64,000 nucleotides of DNA from Gonatopus flavifemur (GCA_018340375.1 JAFFJZ010000049.1:1-64000); one strand, 5' to 3'; counted from the stretch's first letter, positions 21,873 to 33,897 are shown. Numbers and translations are program-made. Notes: generated by a model not told the origin, from the letters alone.

Positions 21873-23504
21873 TTAAGAAGTGTAAGAAGTGAGCCTTGAA
21901 AGCACTAAAGCCCTGACGTCCAATGCGGGTCTACGCTGATGCGTAGGTTCAATCGAAAGAGAGATGGCAGCATTGATATTGGTCGTCAAACTCCCTCCAA
22001 CAGCGCTCACCCTGGCGTCGATTTTCTTCTCTCTTGCATGCAGCAGTTTTGCAATACTCTGCGAAACAAGAGTGGCCTGAGAACCTTGATCAAGCAAAGC
22101 ACGAGCCTCAACATATCTACCATTAGGAGCACGAATCAGTACGATGGCAGTGGGTAGCAAAACCGAGCAAAGGAACTTCTTGTGCACCAATTGCAAACAA
22201 ATAGAATGCGTGCTGAGATCAGAATTAGTCAATTCGCGAGAGGCATTAGCATTATTTGGATTCCTATTTTGAGAATTTGAGTTAGAATGATCAGGTGCAG
22301 TCCTTTTATGCAAAAGCGAATGGTGTTTGCGTTTGCAAACTGAGCATGCATTCGTACTGTCACAGTTCGTCAAGAAATGTCCTTTACTGAGGCAATTAAG
22401 ACAGCACTGATTCTGCTTTATAAAATTCAACCTATCTGCCACAGTTTTTGCCTTAAACTTTTCACAATGATATAATTTGTGTGCTGCGTTGCATGAAATA
22501 CATCTATCGTTCGAAACGCTAGCTTGATGCGAACGAAAAGTTTGAGAAGCAGGTTCACTAGATCTTACAACGGTGCCAGTAGATTTTTGTGCAGTGCATA
22601 ATTTCTGTATCGCAGAAGATTCTAAGGCTCTTATCGTTGCAGTCAGAAAGGATTTGAGTTGAGAAAATGCAGGGCAGTCAACAGCAGATCCAAGCTCGAA
22701 TTCCCACTCGGTGCGGGTTTGAAGATTCAATTTGCTCGCGACTATGAAGACTATAATGGGGTTCCAAGTTTCATTGTAAATTTTCAAATTTGAAAGTGCA
22801 ATTACCGCGTTACTAGAGCAATCCAGCAAATTTCTCGAATCCTTTGTACTGCAAGATTTCAAATTAGGTACACTAATGAAACTATCCAAATACTCCTCTA
22901 CAATTAATCTTCGATTCTCGTATCGTTCCGAAAGAGCGGTCGAAGCAGCATCGTAGTTAGCATCCGTCACCGGTAGACTATCAATCAAAAGCAAAGTCTC
23001 ATCGGTCAAGCAAGATTTCAGATATAGCAGTTTCTGAACCTTCGATGTGTCTGGATAAGCGGAAAAGATAGCCTGAAATTGGTCCTTGAAAGACGTCCAA
23101 TGCGAATAAGAGCCTGCAAACTTCGGCATATCGATTCGAGGCAGTTGAAGCGGTCTAGAAATTACCTGTGAAGTTGCATTAGCATTAGAACCGGGAGCAC
23201 GTGCATCTGGCTCAGGTTCAGGCAAAAGTGCCATGAAACCAGATAAAGCGTCATCATAAGCTCTCTCCGTAATTGCAAAATGATCGAGTTGAAAATATGG
23301 GAGCTTTTTTGGCTTGTCTTCGGAAAGAGTCGTGAGTAATTTCAAATGCAGCGCTCGCGCTTCATTCCAATATTCTTCCACCAACTCTATACGTTTCTTT
23401 ATGTTTGCCGGAGTATTGAATTGCGCTCCTTGCTTTTTAAAAGTAACGACACTTCGGCTCATTAATCCAATGACCATTTCGATAGATTTTATCGTGTCGT
23501 TCAT
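21873..23504 (-). CDS. gag: BEL/Pao gag-protease
   Basis: The start is chosen at the ATG at 23504 (MNDTIKSIEM); the frame is open 31 codons further upstream without family similarity. The N-terminal gag domain includes LPRIDMPKFAGSYSHWTSFK, typical of BEL/Pao. It is followed by Cys/His knuckles (CISCNAAHKLYHC, CCLNCLSKGHFLTNC, CSVCKRKHHSLLH) for RNA binding, then a retropepsin-like aspartyl protease start (ARALLDQGSQATLVS). The frame ends at 21873 within the protease; the downstream linker follows almost immediately. This part of the element is undamaged. Confidence 0.85.
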   Translation of the reverse strand: MNDTIKSIEMVIGLMSRSVVTFKKQGAQFNTPANIKKRIELVEEYWNEARALHLKLLTTLSEDKPKKLPYFQLDHFAITERAYDDALSGFMALLPEPEPDARAPGSNANATSQVISRPLQLPRIDMPKFAGSYSHWTSFKDQFQAIFSAYPDTSKVQKLLYLKSCLTDETLLLIDSLPVTDANYDAASTALSERYENRRLIVEEYLDSFISVPNLKSCSTKDSRNLLDCSSNAVIALSNLKIYNETWNPIIVFIVASKLNLQTRTEWEFELGSAVDCPAFSQLKSFLTATIRALESSAIQKLCTAQKSTGTVVRSSEPASQTFRSHQASVSNDRCISCNAAHKLYHCEKFKAKTVADRLNFIKQNQCCLNCLSKGHFLTNCDSTNACSVCKRKHHSLLHKRTAPDHSNSNSQNRNPNNANASRELTNSDLSTHSICLQLVHKKFLCSVLLPTAIVLIRAPNGRYVEARALLDQGSQATLVSQSIAKLLHAREKKIDARVSAVGGSLTTNINAAISLSIEPTHQRRPALDVRALVLSRLTSYTS

Positions 23505-24042
23505 GATTGAATAAAATAAAATCAGAACGTTTATATTCGAACGAAAAATGTCAATTTGAAAGCAAAGAGTATGATCGAAGGAAATCGAAACAAACACGTA
23601 CCGATATAGAGTATACGTAAGTACTTATCTCAGCATTGGCAGGAACGTATACTAGCGCAGCGAACGACAAGCTATGCGTTAACTGTAGATCATCGAGATA
23701 GTCCTAACGGTAGCGAGCGATGAGCATACATATATTTCAACTTACGAAGAGGCACCTATGTTGCTAAGCATGAACCAAGAGAAGCGGCCGATGACGTCAC
23801 AGCATTTGGCGGGAAACGATGTATAGATGTTCGCAGGTGTTGGTGCTTCACGACGAACGTCGACGGACGATGTACGAGAATCAAAGATGTATGTTCTGCA
23901 GGGAAACAAAAAAGGTACACAAGGTCGCATAAAACCAACCGAGGGAAGAATTCTGAGCGAAAAAAAAAGAATGGAAAATCGAAAGCAATCAAGAATCAAT
24001 CCTCGAGCCGAAGATCCGGCTCGAAGGACCGGAAATGGAATG

Positions 24043-24222
24043 GAAATGAAGGAGGAAGGAGAAAAGGAACTCGAATAAATTCGAAAAGATGCACATTCCT
24101 CCAATAGTTAAAGTATTATTATTTAAATTCCACTTCCAAATCTATAAATGCCGGAGCTGGACTCGAGAAATGATTAGTGGAGGGAGATAATGATAATGAT
24201 GAATATTATAGTATAAAGTTCA
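24043..24222. repeat. Right copy of the ~180-bp direct repeat (candidate 5' LTR)
   Basis: Partner of 18485-18665. It lies 540 bp upstream (minus sense) of the gag start, where a 5' LTR would be expected. Confidence 0.65.
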
Positions 24223-25829
24223 TAAGACATTCTTGTTTTTTCATGTACTATCATAAATGCTGAGAGTATCTTTTGGTATAATGTGAAATCCAATATGATG
24301 TATACTAATCTAAGTAGCAAGATTTCATGGCGTCGTCTTACACAGAATGATTTATTCAGGTCATTCCAATATAAGTGAGGTCTCTAGTCACTTCATCCAG
24401 ATTGAAATGTAGTTAACCTTGACTAGTTCCTACAAAGAGGATATTGTTCTATGCAATAACTTTCCATGAGAAGACCGTTTATAATCTGATCTACGTTCGT
24501 GTGCGAATCGTAATAAGAACACCAACAGCAATACACTTGATGCTTGAAATTGTAGTATATCTGCTATACTCCTGTCCGGACAGGAATGGTGAATGGGAAC
24601 GATGATCAACCATACGTCCCATGAAATCCAAAAACTTAACAATAGAAAGCTTACCTCTTTGACCTTATATATTTGCTGACAGAATTGCAATAATTCCTCC
24701 TTGAAGATACCTTCCGTTAGTTTCTCTCAATCAAATGGATTCAAAAAATATTCTCTCTGATGATCAAAAAACTGCAACTGAAAAAAGGAAAAGAAAATTT
24801 GAGAACAGTGAGGAGAATGAGACTTAATGCATACTTTATTATGAATTTTTTTTTATTTTGTCAATTTTGTAAATTAATACAGTACATATGAAAAAAATCT
24901 GAATGAAAATGAAATAAACAAGAATCTTTGATCTTCAACTTACTTCTACACTGCTTGCAAATTGGAATTAAAATTGAAATCAAAGTACTATTAAGAAAAA
25001 GTGACAAAAAAAATCTCTATTGCTCCCTTCCCCTTCCTCCTCTTCCTCTCCTTCCCCTCCCTCTTCCTCGTCTTATCGACCCCGAATGGCCCTCGCTGGC
25101 TGCAACATTGGCCATTCGCCACATCCAGCAAGCCACTCGTCCTTGCTGCACTCTTCGGCCTGAGAATCATTATAGAAAATCATCAAGATTCGTGTGTTAT
25201 TGGAATTTTGTATGGAAAATTTGAAAAATATAGATAGACGTCATGATATTCAAGAAAGAAGTCCTATGAATGTCACTTTCATGTCAATGTTTCAGAGCTG
25301 GATTTATCTGATCTTCAGAACATCAAACTTAGAATGCTCAAAGGAAACATATAAAGGTACAATATAGTGCAAAATAGTACAAAAAGCTTGAAAGAGGAAA
25401 ATTTACAAGATAAATATCGCAAGGAATGGAAAGGTATCATGAAGCTATATGTGGCTTTCAAAGCGAAGAGCAAGGAAACTTGAGAGGATCGCTTTGGGAT
25501 GGACCAAAGATATAAACTTTGCACAATCATAACAAATCATAGTCAATCACAGGAATGAAAGAAGCTGTCCGTTGAAATTTTTCTTGCCTCCACTCGAAAG
25601 GCAACATACAGCTTAATAATACATTTTCCCCTCTCCATGCTTTCTTGGTACATTGTTAGTTGGATGTGTTGAAGATGGAACGAATCCAATTCTGAAACGT
25701 TGACATGAATATAAGTGACATTCTATCGACTTTCTCTTGAAATACCGCGACTTCTATTCATTCATCTTCTGCACAAAAGTAACTGAATGCAGAAGAATTG
25801 TCCTTACATCGCTGCGGTGAATGCTATGG
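24223..25829. other. Intergenic, CT-rich tract, nothing coding
   Basis: Contains a pyrimidine-rich tract at about 25021-25078 (CCTTCC/CTCTTCC words). No gene signature on either strand. Confidence 0.45.
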
Positions 25830-26268
25830 TTAAGAGGTGGGTGGATATCCAGGTGGTCCTGGCAGCGGTGGGTCTTGTGGCAATAGTGGATATAGTGGTA
25901 TCGGTGGCTGTTGTTCTTGTTGTTGCGGTTGTTTTTCTTCTCGTAATCGTTGTTGTTGCAGCCATTCCTGGTGTTCTCGCCAGTGTTGCTGTCACTCTTG
26001 CTGCTCCTGCTCTCGCTGGATCTGCCACTGCTCCTGGCGCCGTTGTTGTTCCAGAAGCAACTCGTTGGCTTGAGCATTAACGGGTTCCTTCTGCTCTTTT
26101 TATAGCTCTCTCTTGCACCAGCAGCATCTCCTGCTGCTGACGCAAGAGCTCCTGTTGCATTTGTATTTCCCTGCGCTGCTGAGAAATGTCACTCCCCTCC
26201 TGTTGATCGATAGGCTCTGTGTTGTCACCAACATCTGCCAGCAGGAGGTCATCTTCATCAATGGATCC
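25830..26268 (-). pseudogene. Gln-rich coiled-coil exon, broken
   Basis: A minus-strand exon following a TTCTTTCAG acceptor. It begins with an acidic stretch (GSIDEDDLLLADVGDN), then long Gln/Glu heptad-like sequence (QQRREIQMQQELLRQQQEM), then a Pro-rich tail (PLLPQDPPLPGPPGYPP) ending in TAA at 25830-25832. Reading through needs one frame shift near 26105 and passes one TGA near 25988. Low-complexity CAG/CAA codons make false frames on the plus strand. Composition resembles the tail of transposon accessory or MADF/Myb-type proteins, but I do not recognise it. Confidence 0.4.
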
Positions 26269-26310
26269 CTGAAAGAATAATTTTCTCATCAGTGACATCA
26301 CAATACGCAA

Positions 26311-27059
26311 GGCACAGAATTCTTGTTGTTGTTAAATTATCTTTGAAAATAATACTCCTAGTATAAGTGAAAAAAACATGAAAATTGTGAAGCTGCATTT
26401 TACAATTCAAGATTGAGCGGTACTTTGATGTGAGTAATTTCGGAAACGCAGTCCCTAGAATGAATAAATCACTCATATGGAAGCACGATACAGTGTCGAA
26501 ACATAAAATGCAGTTTTTCAATTTTCGTGTTTTCCATCACAGAAGGTATCATCAAAGATTTGATTTCACATTCATAATTTTGTGTAGGCTTTCATGAAAT
26601 CATTCGATGCTATTATCATAATATTAAAAGTAAATGAATTAATGAGCTCACCATACCGTTGTTTGCTGAATGATATTAAGAAATCTGAATGATATTAAGA
26701 GTGCGATCAACTTCAGATTTCTCATTGGGCGGTATGAACAGAGGGTGGATTCAATCCCCTCTTTAGTTGTTCTCAGATGGCAGCGATAAGCGACGAGCGA
26801 TGCCTTGGGTACGAGTAGAGGTCCCACATCAGCTTTTTTTCCAGCTGATGTATCACTCGTCGCTCCTCGCTGCCATCTGAAGACACCTTTGCTGTGCTTT
26901 CCAGCCTGGGATGAGTTGTAGGACACCATCTCGTGAATCACGAATTCTTGATAAAAATTGCATTCCAACTACCTTAACATTTGAAAAATGATTCACGTTG
27001 ACCAGTGATATGGTTAAAATGTTCCGAAGTGAAATATTATGATTACAGTCGGAATTCAT
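26311..27059. other. Intergenic with one nested hairpin
   Basis: No gene. The only structure is the palindrome at 26774-26879. Confidence 0.4.
26774..26879. repeat. 106-bp nested hairpin
   Basis: Outer arms 26774-26803 and 26850-26879 pair at 26 of 30 positions (CAGATGGCAGCGA against TCGCTGCCATCTG). An inner pair CATCAGCT/AGCTGATG flanks a T run. Confidence 0.75.
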
Positions 27060-28720
27060 CCACCCCAGATAGCAAAAGTTCCGAAAACAAGATCTCATTG
27101 AATGCTTTCGGAACCACGAAATGAATCACTGAAATCCCAGGTAGCACTAGAATTATGATAAAGTTCCATTAGAATCCGGCTCGAATACATTGTATTCTTC
27201 AAAAACTCTTTAAGAACTCTTGTGCTATCTAAGATGTCAGCAGAATGCAGTCCTTGGGAAATCCCATTCGCCTTTCATCATACTATACTGGGTGATCCAA
27301 AATCGCCGTGCACTTTCCTGAGATCAGATTCTTGATGAAATTCTGAAAAGATTTTGGTCCGGAATATCCAGATCTGATCCTCAGATCCAAAGATATGGGC
27401 ATTTTTAATTTTTTGAGAAACTCGAATACCTCGGAAGTACCATATTTCTGCCTTTTGAATCCAACACCATTCACTGACGCTGGTCTCCCATGCAACTGGA
27501 TTGTCCGGGACGCTCAGAATTGGTGGATTCCTGGTATTGTTATAGTCATATCCAAATGAAACTAGTATTCTACCAATTAGGATCGTTCCGTTCCGGACAA
27601 TCCGGTTGCATGGGAGACCAGCCTGAGTTAGATCACGGGGTATCCCTGGAAAAAAATTGATCCAATCCAGCTCCCTATGTTGTAGAGTTATAGCGATTCA
27701 AAGTTGGTAAATTCGGATGAGAGCCAAATCAACGAAACCGTTAGTTGGAAAGAATAAGACATCGTACATTTTACATCTCTTCCTTTCTAACCAATGGTTT
27801 CGTTGATTTGTCCTTTCGTTGATTCGATCCTCATCCTTAAATTCTGATCTGAAGGGATGCAGAAAATTTCAAACCCCTATAAATTCACAACGAAGGAAGT
27901 CAATTCAGATTCCTTCCTCCCCATGGATACCCTGTGTTCTGACTTAGAAAATGGTGTCGGATTCAAAAGTCAGGAATATGCTACTTCCAATGTATTCGGA
28001 GTTTTCAGAAAATCAAAGAATGCTTATACCTCCGGATCTAAGGATCAGATCTGACTATCCCGGACCAAAACCTTTTCAGAATTCCATCAAGAATCTGCTC
28101 TTAGAAAAGTGTAGGGGAATTTTGAATCACCCAGTATATACAGTACAATATGACAAAAGGTGAATTGAATCCTTCAAGAATTCTATCCTGCTGAGATTTC
28201 AGTGATTCGATTTATGGTTCCGAAGGTGTTCAATTGAGCATCCGAAGTGTTTGACCCAGGGCGTGAAATACGGATTCCTATTGGTCCATTCCACGCCCCT
28301 GACGCTCCGGGTCACACGCTTCGGAAAGCCTCAATGAGATCTTGTTTTTGGAACTTTCGCTGTTCGAAATACCGATGTTGATAAAATGACGGGATTGAGG
28401 GAGCATGCTGACAACATATACTACTGGAGCGAGCGAAGGCTACGAAGAGGTGTGGTCTGTTTATATGATAGATGGGATGAGAGATTCCACTTTTAGGCAA
28501 TGCTTATCTTCGTTGGAATCTCATTGGTTGAAAAGAGACACAATAGCCTAATAATAAGACCTTCCTCCCTCGGGGTTGACTACACTCATTCTCCAGATGG
28601 AAACAGGTCCACAAACTAGATCTCATTGAATTACTTCGGAACCACAAAATGAATGTCTGAAATGTCAGCAGAATAGAGTCCTTGAAGGATCCAATTTGCC
28701 TTTTGTCATACTGGATGCTC
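27060..28720. repeat. Cluster of nested inverted repeats
   Basis: Around the fold-back element at 27288-28134, the left flank (about 27083-27285) recurs inverted on the right (about 28137-28350). A second, direct copy of the left flank lies at about 28615-28716. Shared words include AAGATCTCATTGAA, TCGGAACCAC, GTCAGCAGAAT and the CTTCAAG-type segment. The right arm is interrupted by a further hairpin (CCGAAGTGTTTGACCC against GGGTCACACGCTTCGG, 28244-28324). This looks like repeated insertion of fold-back elements into each other. Confidence 0.7.
27288..28134. mobile_element. Fold-back TIR element, 847 bp, TA target duplication
   Basis: Ends CTGGGTGATCC and GAATCACCCAG, flanked by TA (27286-27287, 28135-28136). 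The outer arms extend about 200 bp (27288-27480 with about 27940-28134). Inside are two more inverted pairs: about 27480-27509 with 27592-27621 (GGTCTCCCATGCAACTGG), and 27723-27749 with 27784-27810 (AAATCAACGAAACC). No transposase. Frames on both strands are mirror artefacts. Confidence 0.75.
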
Positions 28721-30690
28721 CCAACATTCGTGCAAATTTCGCAAATTGTGTCCTTTCTTCCCTTATTGAAGTTTGCAATATTTGCAAAATTTGCACGATA
28801 GTTTGTTACAGCGAGAACGAGGTTTCATTCTTTTGAGTCGAGCTCACCGCAACCTTTACCCCTTTTGGGAAAATTTGTGGATGCATCGGCCTCGAGCGGT
28901 AAAGCCGATGCCCTTGTCAAGGAATTGGACAACGGTGGAATGAATGAAGATAATGGAAGGTTTGAATTATTCGATATAATTTCCAGAAAAAAAACCGAGG
29001 GAAAGATTTAACTCAACTCTGGAGATAACATACATAATTGGAATTGAGTAACATACTTTTAGAATTGAATATACGTGTTGTGTAACTACTTGAAATCACG
29101 CTTGCGACGGGGGGAAATTCGGAAGACGGAGGAAAGATAGAGAAAGGGAAGCATATTCAAGAGCGAACGATTTGGGACGAAAAACTGACACCTTCACTGC
29201 TATTGCTCACGGAAAATACACAAACCTGGAACACGTTCCACTATACAGAACAACGAAAAATAAGGAAATTATTAGGAAGTTTCGCGCGCGATACGAACGA
29301 AACTCTGCTCCCTCAATCTCTCCAGGAAAAACCCCGGAGACCATATGGAGCTCAACACACCAAAGAAAGGGTTCCGGGATCGCATCTATTTCGCAAGCGG
29401 GAGGGCCCAGAATTCTCTCACAAGAGCAATTCATCCCTTCATGACTTGGGAAATAGTTGCGAGTACACATTTCTTGTTTATCTATACAGGGGGCAACATA
29501 GACCCCTGTTGAAATCTTTTTGGCGGTCGTGAACCGTTGGTCACCGTGGCCCCCTGAAGAGAGAGAGAGGGAGAGATTGAACGTGAGAAAATTACATAGC
29601 GGAAACACGCACGGTGTAAAGGTAAGCAGAGACTGACTAACAGGGCGTTGTAGAACGACGATCTCGGGGCCTGAAGGGGGTGAAGAAAAATGATGGAATA
29701 AAGGAGGTGGGAGGAATATTTTCCCCGGCGTGGTCAGCACTTCAACCCAACGTCGGAATTCGAAGGAATCCGGTGTTGGGTTTCGGCGCCGATGAGTCCC
29801 ACACGTGCCTTATCGCTACCAAGTACAGATTTTACGCTGGCCTCAGCATCGAGAATACACGTATGTAGCCACCGAGAATAATATGGGGTATTCATGAGGT
29901 GAAAGAATGTAAAAAATATCATTTCAGAGTTGGGTATAATCATAGGGAGGGACTATGGGGAATGCTGGAAACTTTCCCGAAATCACCTCTCGACAATCCT
30001 GTCAAAAAAAAACGATGTTGAGAAAAGAGGGTGAGGAAAAGGACAATAGAGGTATAGTACACTCGTAACGCATGCAGCGAAGAGTCACACGCAGACACGG
30101 ATAGTTGTGTATGCATGAGACTCCAAGCCGCAATACGTGTGAGTGTGAGTGTAGGAAGGAATGAAAAGGAAATCTCTCTACTTCGCACGTGTACAATGCA
30201 CGGGGCACAGAGACAAGAATATTTGGATAGCGAGGTGAATAGAGGAACAGATACTTCTCCACATCGCGCGTGAATCGTGCACTTCAGCAACGCTGCGAAG
30301 TAGAGAACAAAGGTGGGTAAATGAGGAAGAAGAAGAATGAGAAAGATTAAGGCGTAGCGATTTCTCTCTTCTGGGATTTCGGAAATGCGTGGTCAGTTGT
30401 ACATCAAAAATTGTACATCAAGAAAGAAAGATACATATACATATTGAGAAGAGAGCATAAATCAGGCATTATGCTCAAGAGAAAGGGTGAGTGGGTTGTC
30501 CTAATTGAGGAAAATGGAGAATTTCCTTCTCAAGGACAGGCCTACCCTCAGGTAATGCACGAATCCATGCTTAGATCACACTCAAATGAAATCTTAAACC
30601 AATCTGGAATTTCTGCACACCCATAGATTTTCCTGCATGTACCTACCCTTCCACCACTTCCTAATTCTCCCCCTTCCAAACTAAAAACCG
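28721..30690. other. Long stretch without a supported gene
   Basis: Contains a hairpin at 28729-28798 (CGTGCAAATTT against AAATTTGCACG), a short GCATCGGC/GCCGATGC hairpin near 28884-28911 and a (GA)n run near 29555. The part from about 29.1 to 30.3 kb is richer in G and A than its surroundings. Frames on both strands there have no recognisable domains. Confidence 0.4.
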
Positions 30691-31106
30691 AGGTGACGAC
30701 TGAGCAAGAATCACCAACGATTTCACTTCAAGTTCAGCTATTCTCAAGCTATTTCCTCAAATTCTCATTTCTGCTGCGAAATAAACTCCACAACGGGACT
30801 CCAATACTCAATCGCTCACTCAAAGGTTTGAGTAGGACTCCTGTGGGGCACCGACAAATTATATTTCAATTCCAAGGAGAAAACAGCGATTCCTCAAATA
30901 TTTTCTCCTCCAACATTTCCATTAGGGTGAGTTTTTTTGTGTGTGCCATTTGTGATAACTTTTCTCTCCTTTTTGTGACGTTTCTGTCAACAGAAACACA
31001 TATTGAATCCAAATTCCATTCCCTTCCCATTTGCTATTCAATTCACTAATGTCTATCACAGCTTTGAATTTAAGAATTTACTTAACGGGGAAATTTCAAA
31101 TTTCAG

Positions 31107-31339
31107 TGGGAGAAATTGTTGCCAATGAGCTACGAGCTTTTGGTAACAAAATTCGTAATATACAAGAACGAATTGGAATCAAATAGCAGAAGGTACGTTC
31201 TGGTACTCTGCCTTCACTAGGACCTGCTAGGAAGAAATTTTCAGGAAATTTCGGATACGATGAGAAAATCTTAGCATTTGCTCAAGAAGAAGTCAAAAAT
31301 TTAGAAAAATTTCAACAAGTTTTGATGTTTAGACGTTGA
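31107..31339 (+). pseudogene. Decayed small pre-PBS frame
   Basis: The exon begins after AAATTTCAG at 31106 in the same phase as the homologous frame at 54078. It reads about 77 codons with TAG at 31184-31186 and ends with TGA at 31337. Its layout matches the younger copy: short helices with R-I and K-R-I pairs, a GPARKKF stretch aligned with AGRKRTRF, then a Glu-rich helix (EEVKNLEKFQQ). Function unknown. Confidence 0.5.
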
Positions 31340-32310
31340 AGTAGTTCACACACATTTGGACGAAGGAGTAATTCACACACCATCCTCTGCTATTATTCTT
31401 TTTTCTTCTTTCCAATCAATCTTACCAACCAAAATCATTCGTATTCTTTCAGATTCAACTCCACATAAACCTTCTCTGACTCCTCTACTTCCATCCATAA
31501 TCCTGAATCCCTTCGATTACTATGTTGAATATCCTCAACAAATGGATTTCTTTCATCGCTGAGAGAATTCGTCGCGAGTCTGAGTAATCTTTTTCCTTTC
31601 CTACATCCCCTTTTGCGAAAGGAAATCAAGAACTATCAGTTCTGAATTTTCTACGTAGTAGATGGATACATTTTTTCCTCTCATGCCCTATATGCATGAT
31701 TTCAAATAAAAAAATAATCAAGATAAAGAAATAATGTACTGGGCAAACCCCAGAGGAACTCAAACTGAATACCATCTTTCATGTTTCTCAGGTATTTTCT
31801 ATACTCTTATACAAGAAATTAGTCACTGAGTAACCCTCAGGATATTTCTTTCAAATTTCTTCTTTCACTATAATTCTAATCCACTGAATTTCCGTTAGGG
31901 ACAAAGGAAGAAAAATATATCTTTCTTTCTCAAAAACATATACATATATATATATATAACAATTAAAGTTGTAAGTGGAGATTTATTTCTCTCTTTCTCG
32001 TTTTCAAAATAATTACAATTCATTTCTCACCTCAAAACGATAATCTTTGCAATGAAATTATAAAACTATATACATTTGCAAACTCGTATTGTTACTTTGG
32101 AAATATACCGAGTCTACATTTCAGTATTGGAACAAAACATCTTCCATTTCACGATACCCTCTCCCCAGTCCTCGTCTAGGATCGATTTCCTAGCTAAAGT
32201 GGGGTTTCAAAGGGAGTACAGGACATCGATTCTGTATTTGCCCTCAAACTACCCGCTAGATATTAGAAAACTGAAAAGTTTTGACGTCACAGGCGGTGGT
32301 TTAAAAATTT

Positions 32311-32328
32311 TGGCGCAGTCGGCAGGAC
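32311..32328 (+). promoter_or_regulatory. Primer-binding site of the old element
   Basis: TGGCGCAGTCGGCAGGAC follows TTTAAAAATTT directly. It differs from the site at 54721 by one base. A TGG start pairs with the CCA end of a tRNA; the sequence resembles sites reported for tRNA-Ser-primed Gypsy elements. Confidence 0.75.
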
Positions 32329-32400
32329 ATACAAGGATATCGTGTTGGAACTGTTCCAAAACTCTGTTTCTTTCAGTGTTTTTTTGAAAAAAAAAAACAT

Positions 32401-33897
32401 AATTTACAAACACTTATCAAGAGGATAAAGGTTGAAATAACCACATTCACTGTTCCGAACAATAGAATTGATCAAATTTCTTTAGCGAACACACACTAGT
32501 TCAACTTTCATGTGACTATAATTCTCTTCACATAACTCAGCTTTTCACTTCATCATTTCACACTATGAATCTTCAATATATGAAACAATAACCATTTCAA
32601 GAAGGGTTGCGGTAACTGAATCACCTCTTCACTGAATACAACCTATAATTTCACCACTTCCACTGTCTCCTTATAACGACTCTGATAGTCGCGAACACAA
32701 AAAACATCTCATAGAAGATGTATCACTTCAAATCTTCTGAGATTTGATTTGAACACATTAACTAGCACACACAATCAAATGAAAAAACAAATAACACGAT
32801 ACAATCATGAAATTATAGAAATCTTGAAAATAACTTCAGCGATTTGATAAATCGCAACTATAAAACATATTTCATACAAAATCTATCCCTCGAAATCTAT
32901 TAGAATTCCATATATACACATCACAACTACACTAAAGATACAATTAAAACCATTTGAAATATAATTTATGCCACTGAAGTCAGAGAAACACAAATTTCAC
33001 TTGACGACTTTCAGAATCGTGGAAGAAAAACATCGGTTCCAACCAAGGTGTCGATTAGAACTTCTCTAAGATCCAAACTATCAATCACTTTGGTGCTATA
33101 TATTCAATTGAAACCATTGGAAACACTGTTCACTAGATTGAACTTGGAAATTCTTTGATTTCACGTGGCAACTTTGACAATCGTGGACACAAAACACACG
33201 TCACAAGTTCTTCACATCAACACTTCACTACACTCTTCTTGATGCATATGTGTGACGATAAAATACTTTCCTAAGAACACTTGGAATCCTTGCTTTCCAA
33301 CCAAAAATATCTTACAAGACGAACCCATCCTTCCAGAATCAGAATTTCAGCAACCCTAGAGTCCAGAATGAGGGGTACGCAAGATGACATGTAGAATTCC
33401 CTCCTTCCCGAAGCACATTTGAAACAGAGAAACATCTTCCCTCGATGCTGGATGTCCTCTGATATCGTATCGACTTTACATAAAGGAATTATCATAGCTC
33501 AACCCTGTAAGAAGAGACATATACATGAATTTCCCTTATAGATAACAAATATTAATGAACAATCATAATGAATAGTTCAAATTAATGTATTTGGTCTCTA
33601 TAATCTCATTCAAAGAAAAACCTCGTCTCAAAGCTGATGATTCATTCAAGCAGATTCATATAGATAAAAATTGTTGAAATCGAATTGAATAATATCACCC
33701 ATGAGAAGTAAGTGTCTTACAACAAAATATGAATTATTAAAACATACCTTCATTCAACATTCCAAACCTTCACTATCATTTGTCACGTAAAATATGGTTT
33801 CATATTGTGCATACTCTTGGATGATGAACTTGTATTTATGAAAACTATATATCCGATAAGGATGATGAAAGTTGATGGACTCTTCCTTTGACGGTAA
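32401..33897. other. AT-rich stretch with a degenerate tandem repeat
   Basis: A motif like ACTTT-x-A-x-AATCGTGGA followed by ACAAAACA recurs near 32683, 33004 and 33168, together with CAATT-x-AAACCATT words near 32940 and 33105. The last two copies are spaced about 164 bp. No gene signature; may include the 3' untranslated region of the host gene at 33.9 kb. Confidence 0.4.

Larger units (their letters stand above)
18485..24222 (-). mobile_element. BEL/Pao LTR retrotransposon, minus strand, defective
   Basis: Gag, protease, reverse transcriptase, RNase H and integrase segments read right to left in BEL/Pao order between two direct repeats of about 180 bp (18485-18665 and 24043-24222). The repeats share for example AGTTAAAGTATTATTATTT and ATAAATGCCGGAGCT-like words and differ by roughly 15 percent by eye. 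They may be LTRs or LTR parts, but their flanks diverge at both ends and I see no clear TG...CA termini or primer-binding site, so exact ends are uncertain. The copy is dead: RT core deleted, two frame breaks, one nonsense codon. Confidence 0.75.
30691..32400 (+). mobile_element. Old LTR/leader remnant related to the Gypsy-type element at 52.7 kb
   Basis: Three features recur in the same order as at 53.7-54.76 kb: a splice donor (30927), an acceptor and small frame (31107), and a conserved end (CCCAGTCCTCGTCTAG, TAAAGTGGGG, TTTTGACGTCACAGGC) running into a primer-binding site at 32311. No gag or pol follows, so only the left end of an element survives. The left limit is uncertain. Confidence 0.6.

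Noticed and set aside
25787..26080. Gly/Cys-rich and Val/Ala-rich plus-strand frames
   Set aside because: Products of CAG/CAA-type low complexity on the opposite strand.
29207..30290. Several overlapping 60-177 codon frames
   Set aside because: Biased purine/pyrimidine composition keeps frames open; no domain, splice or homology support.
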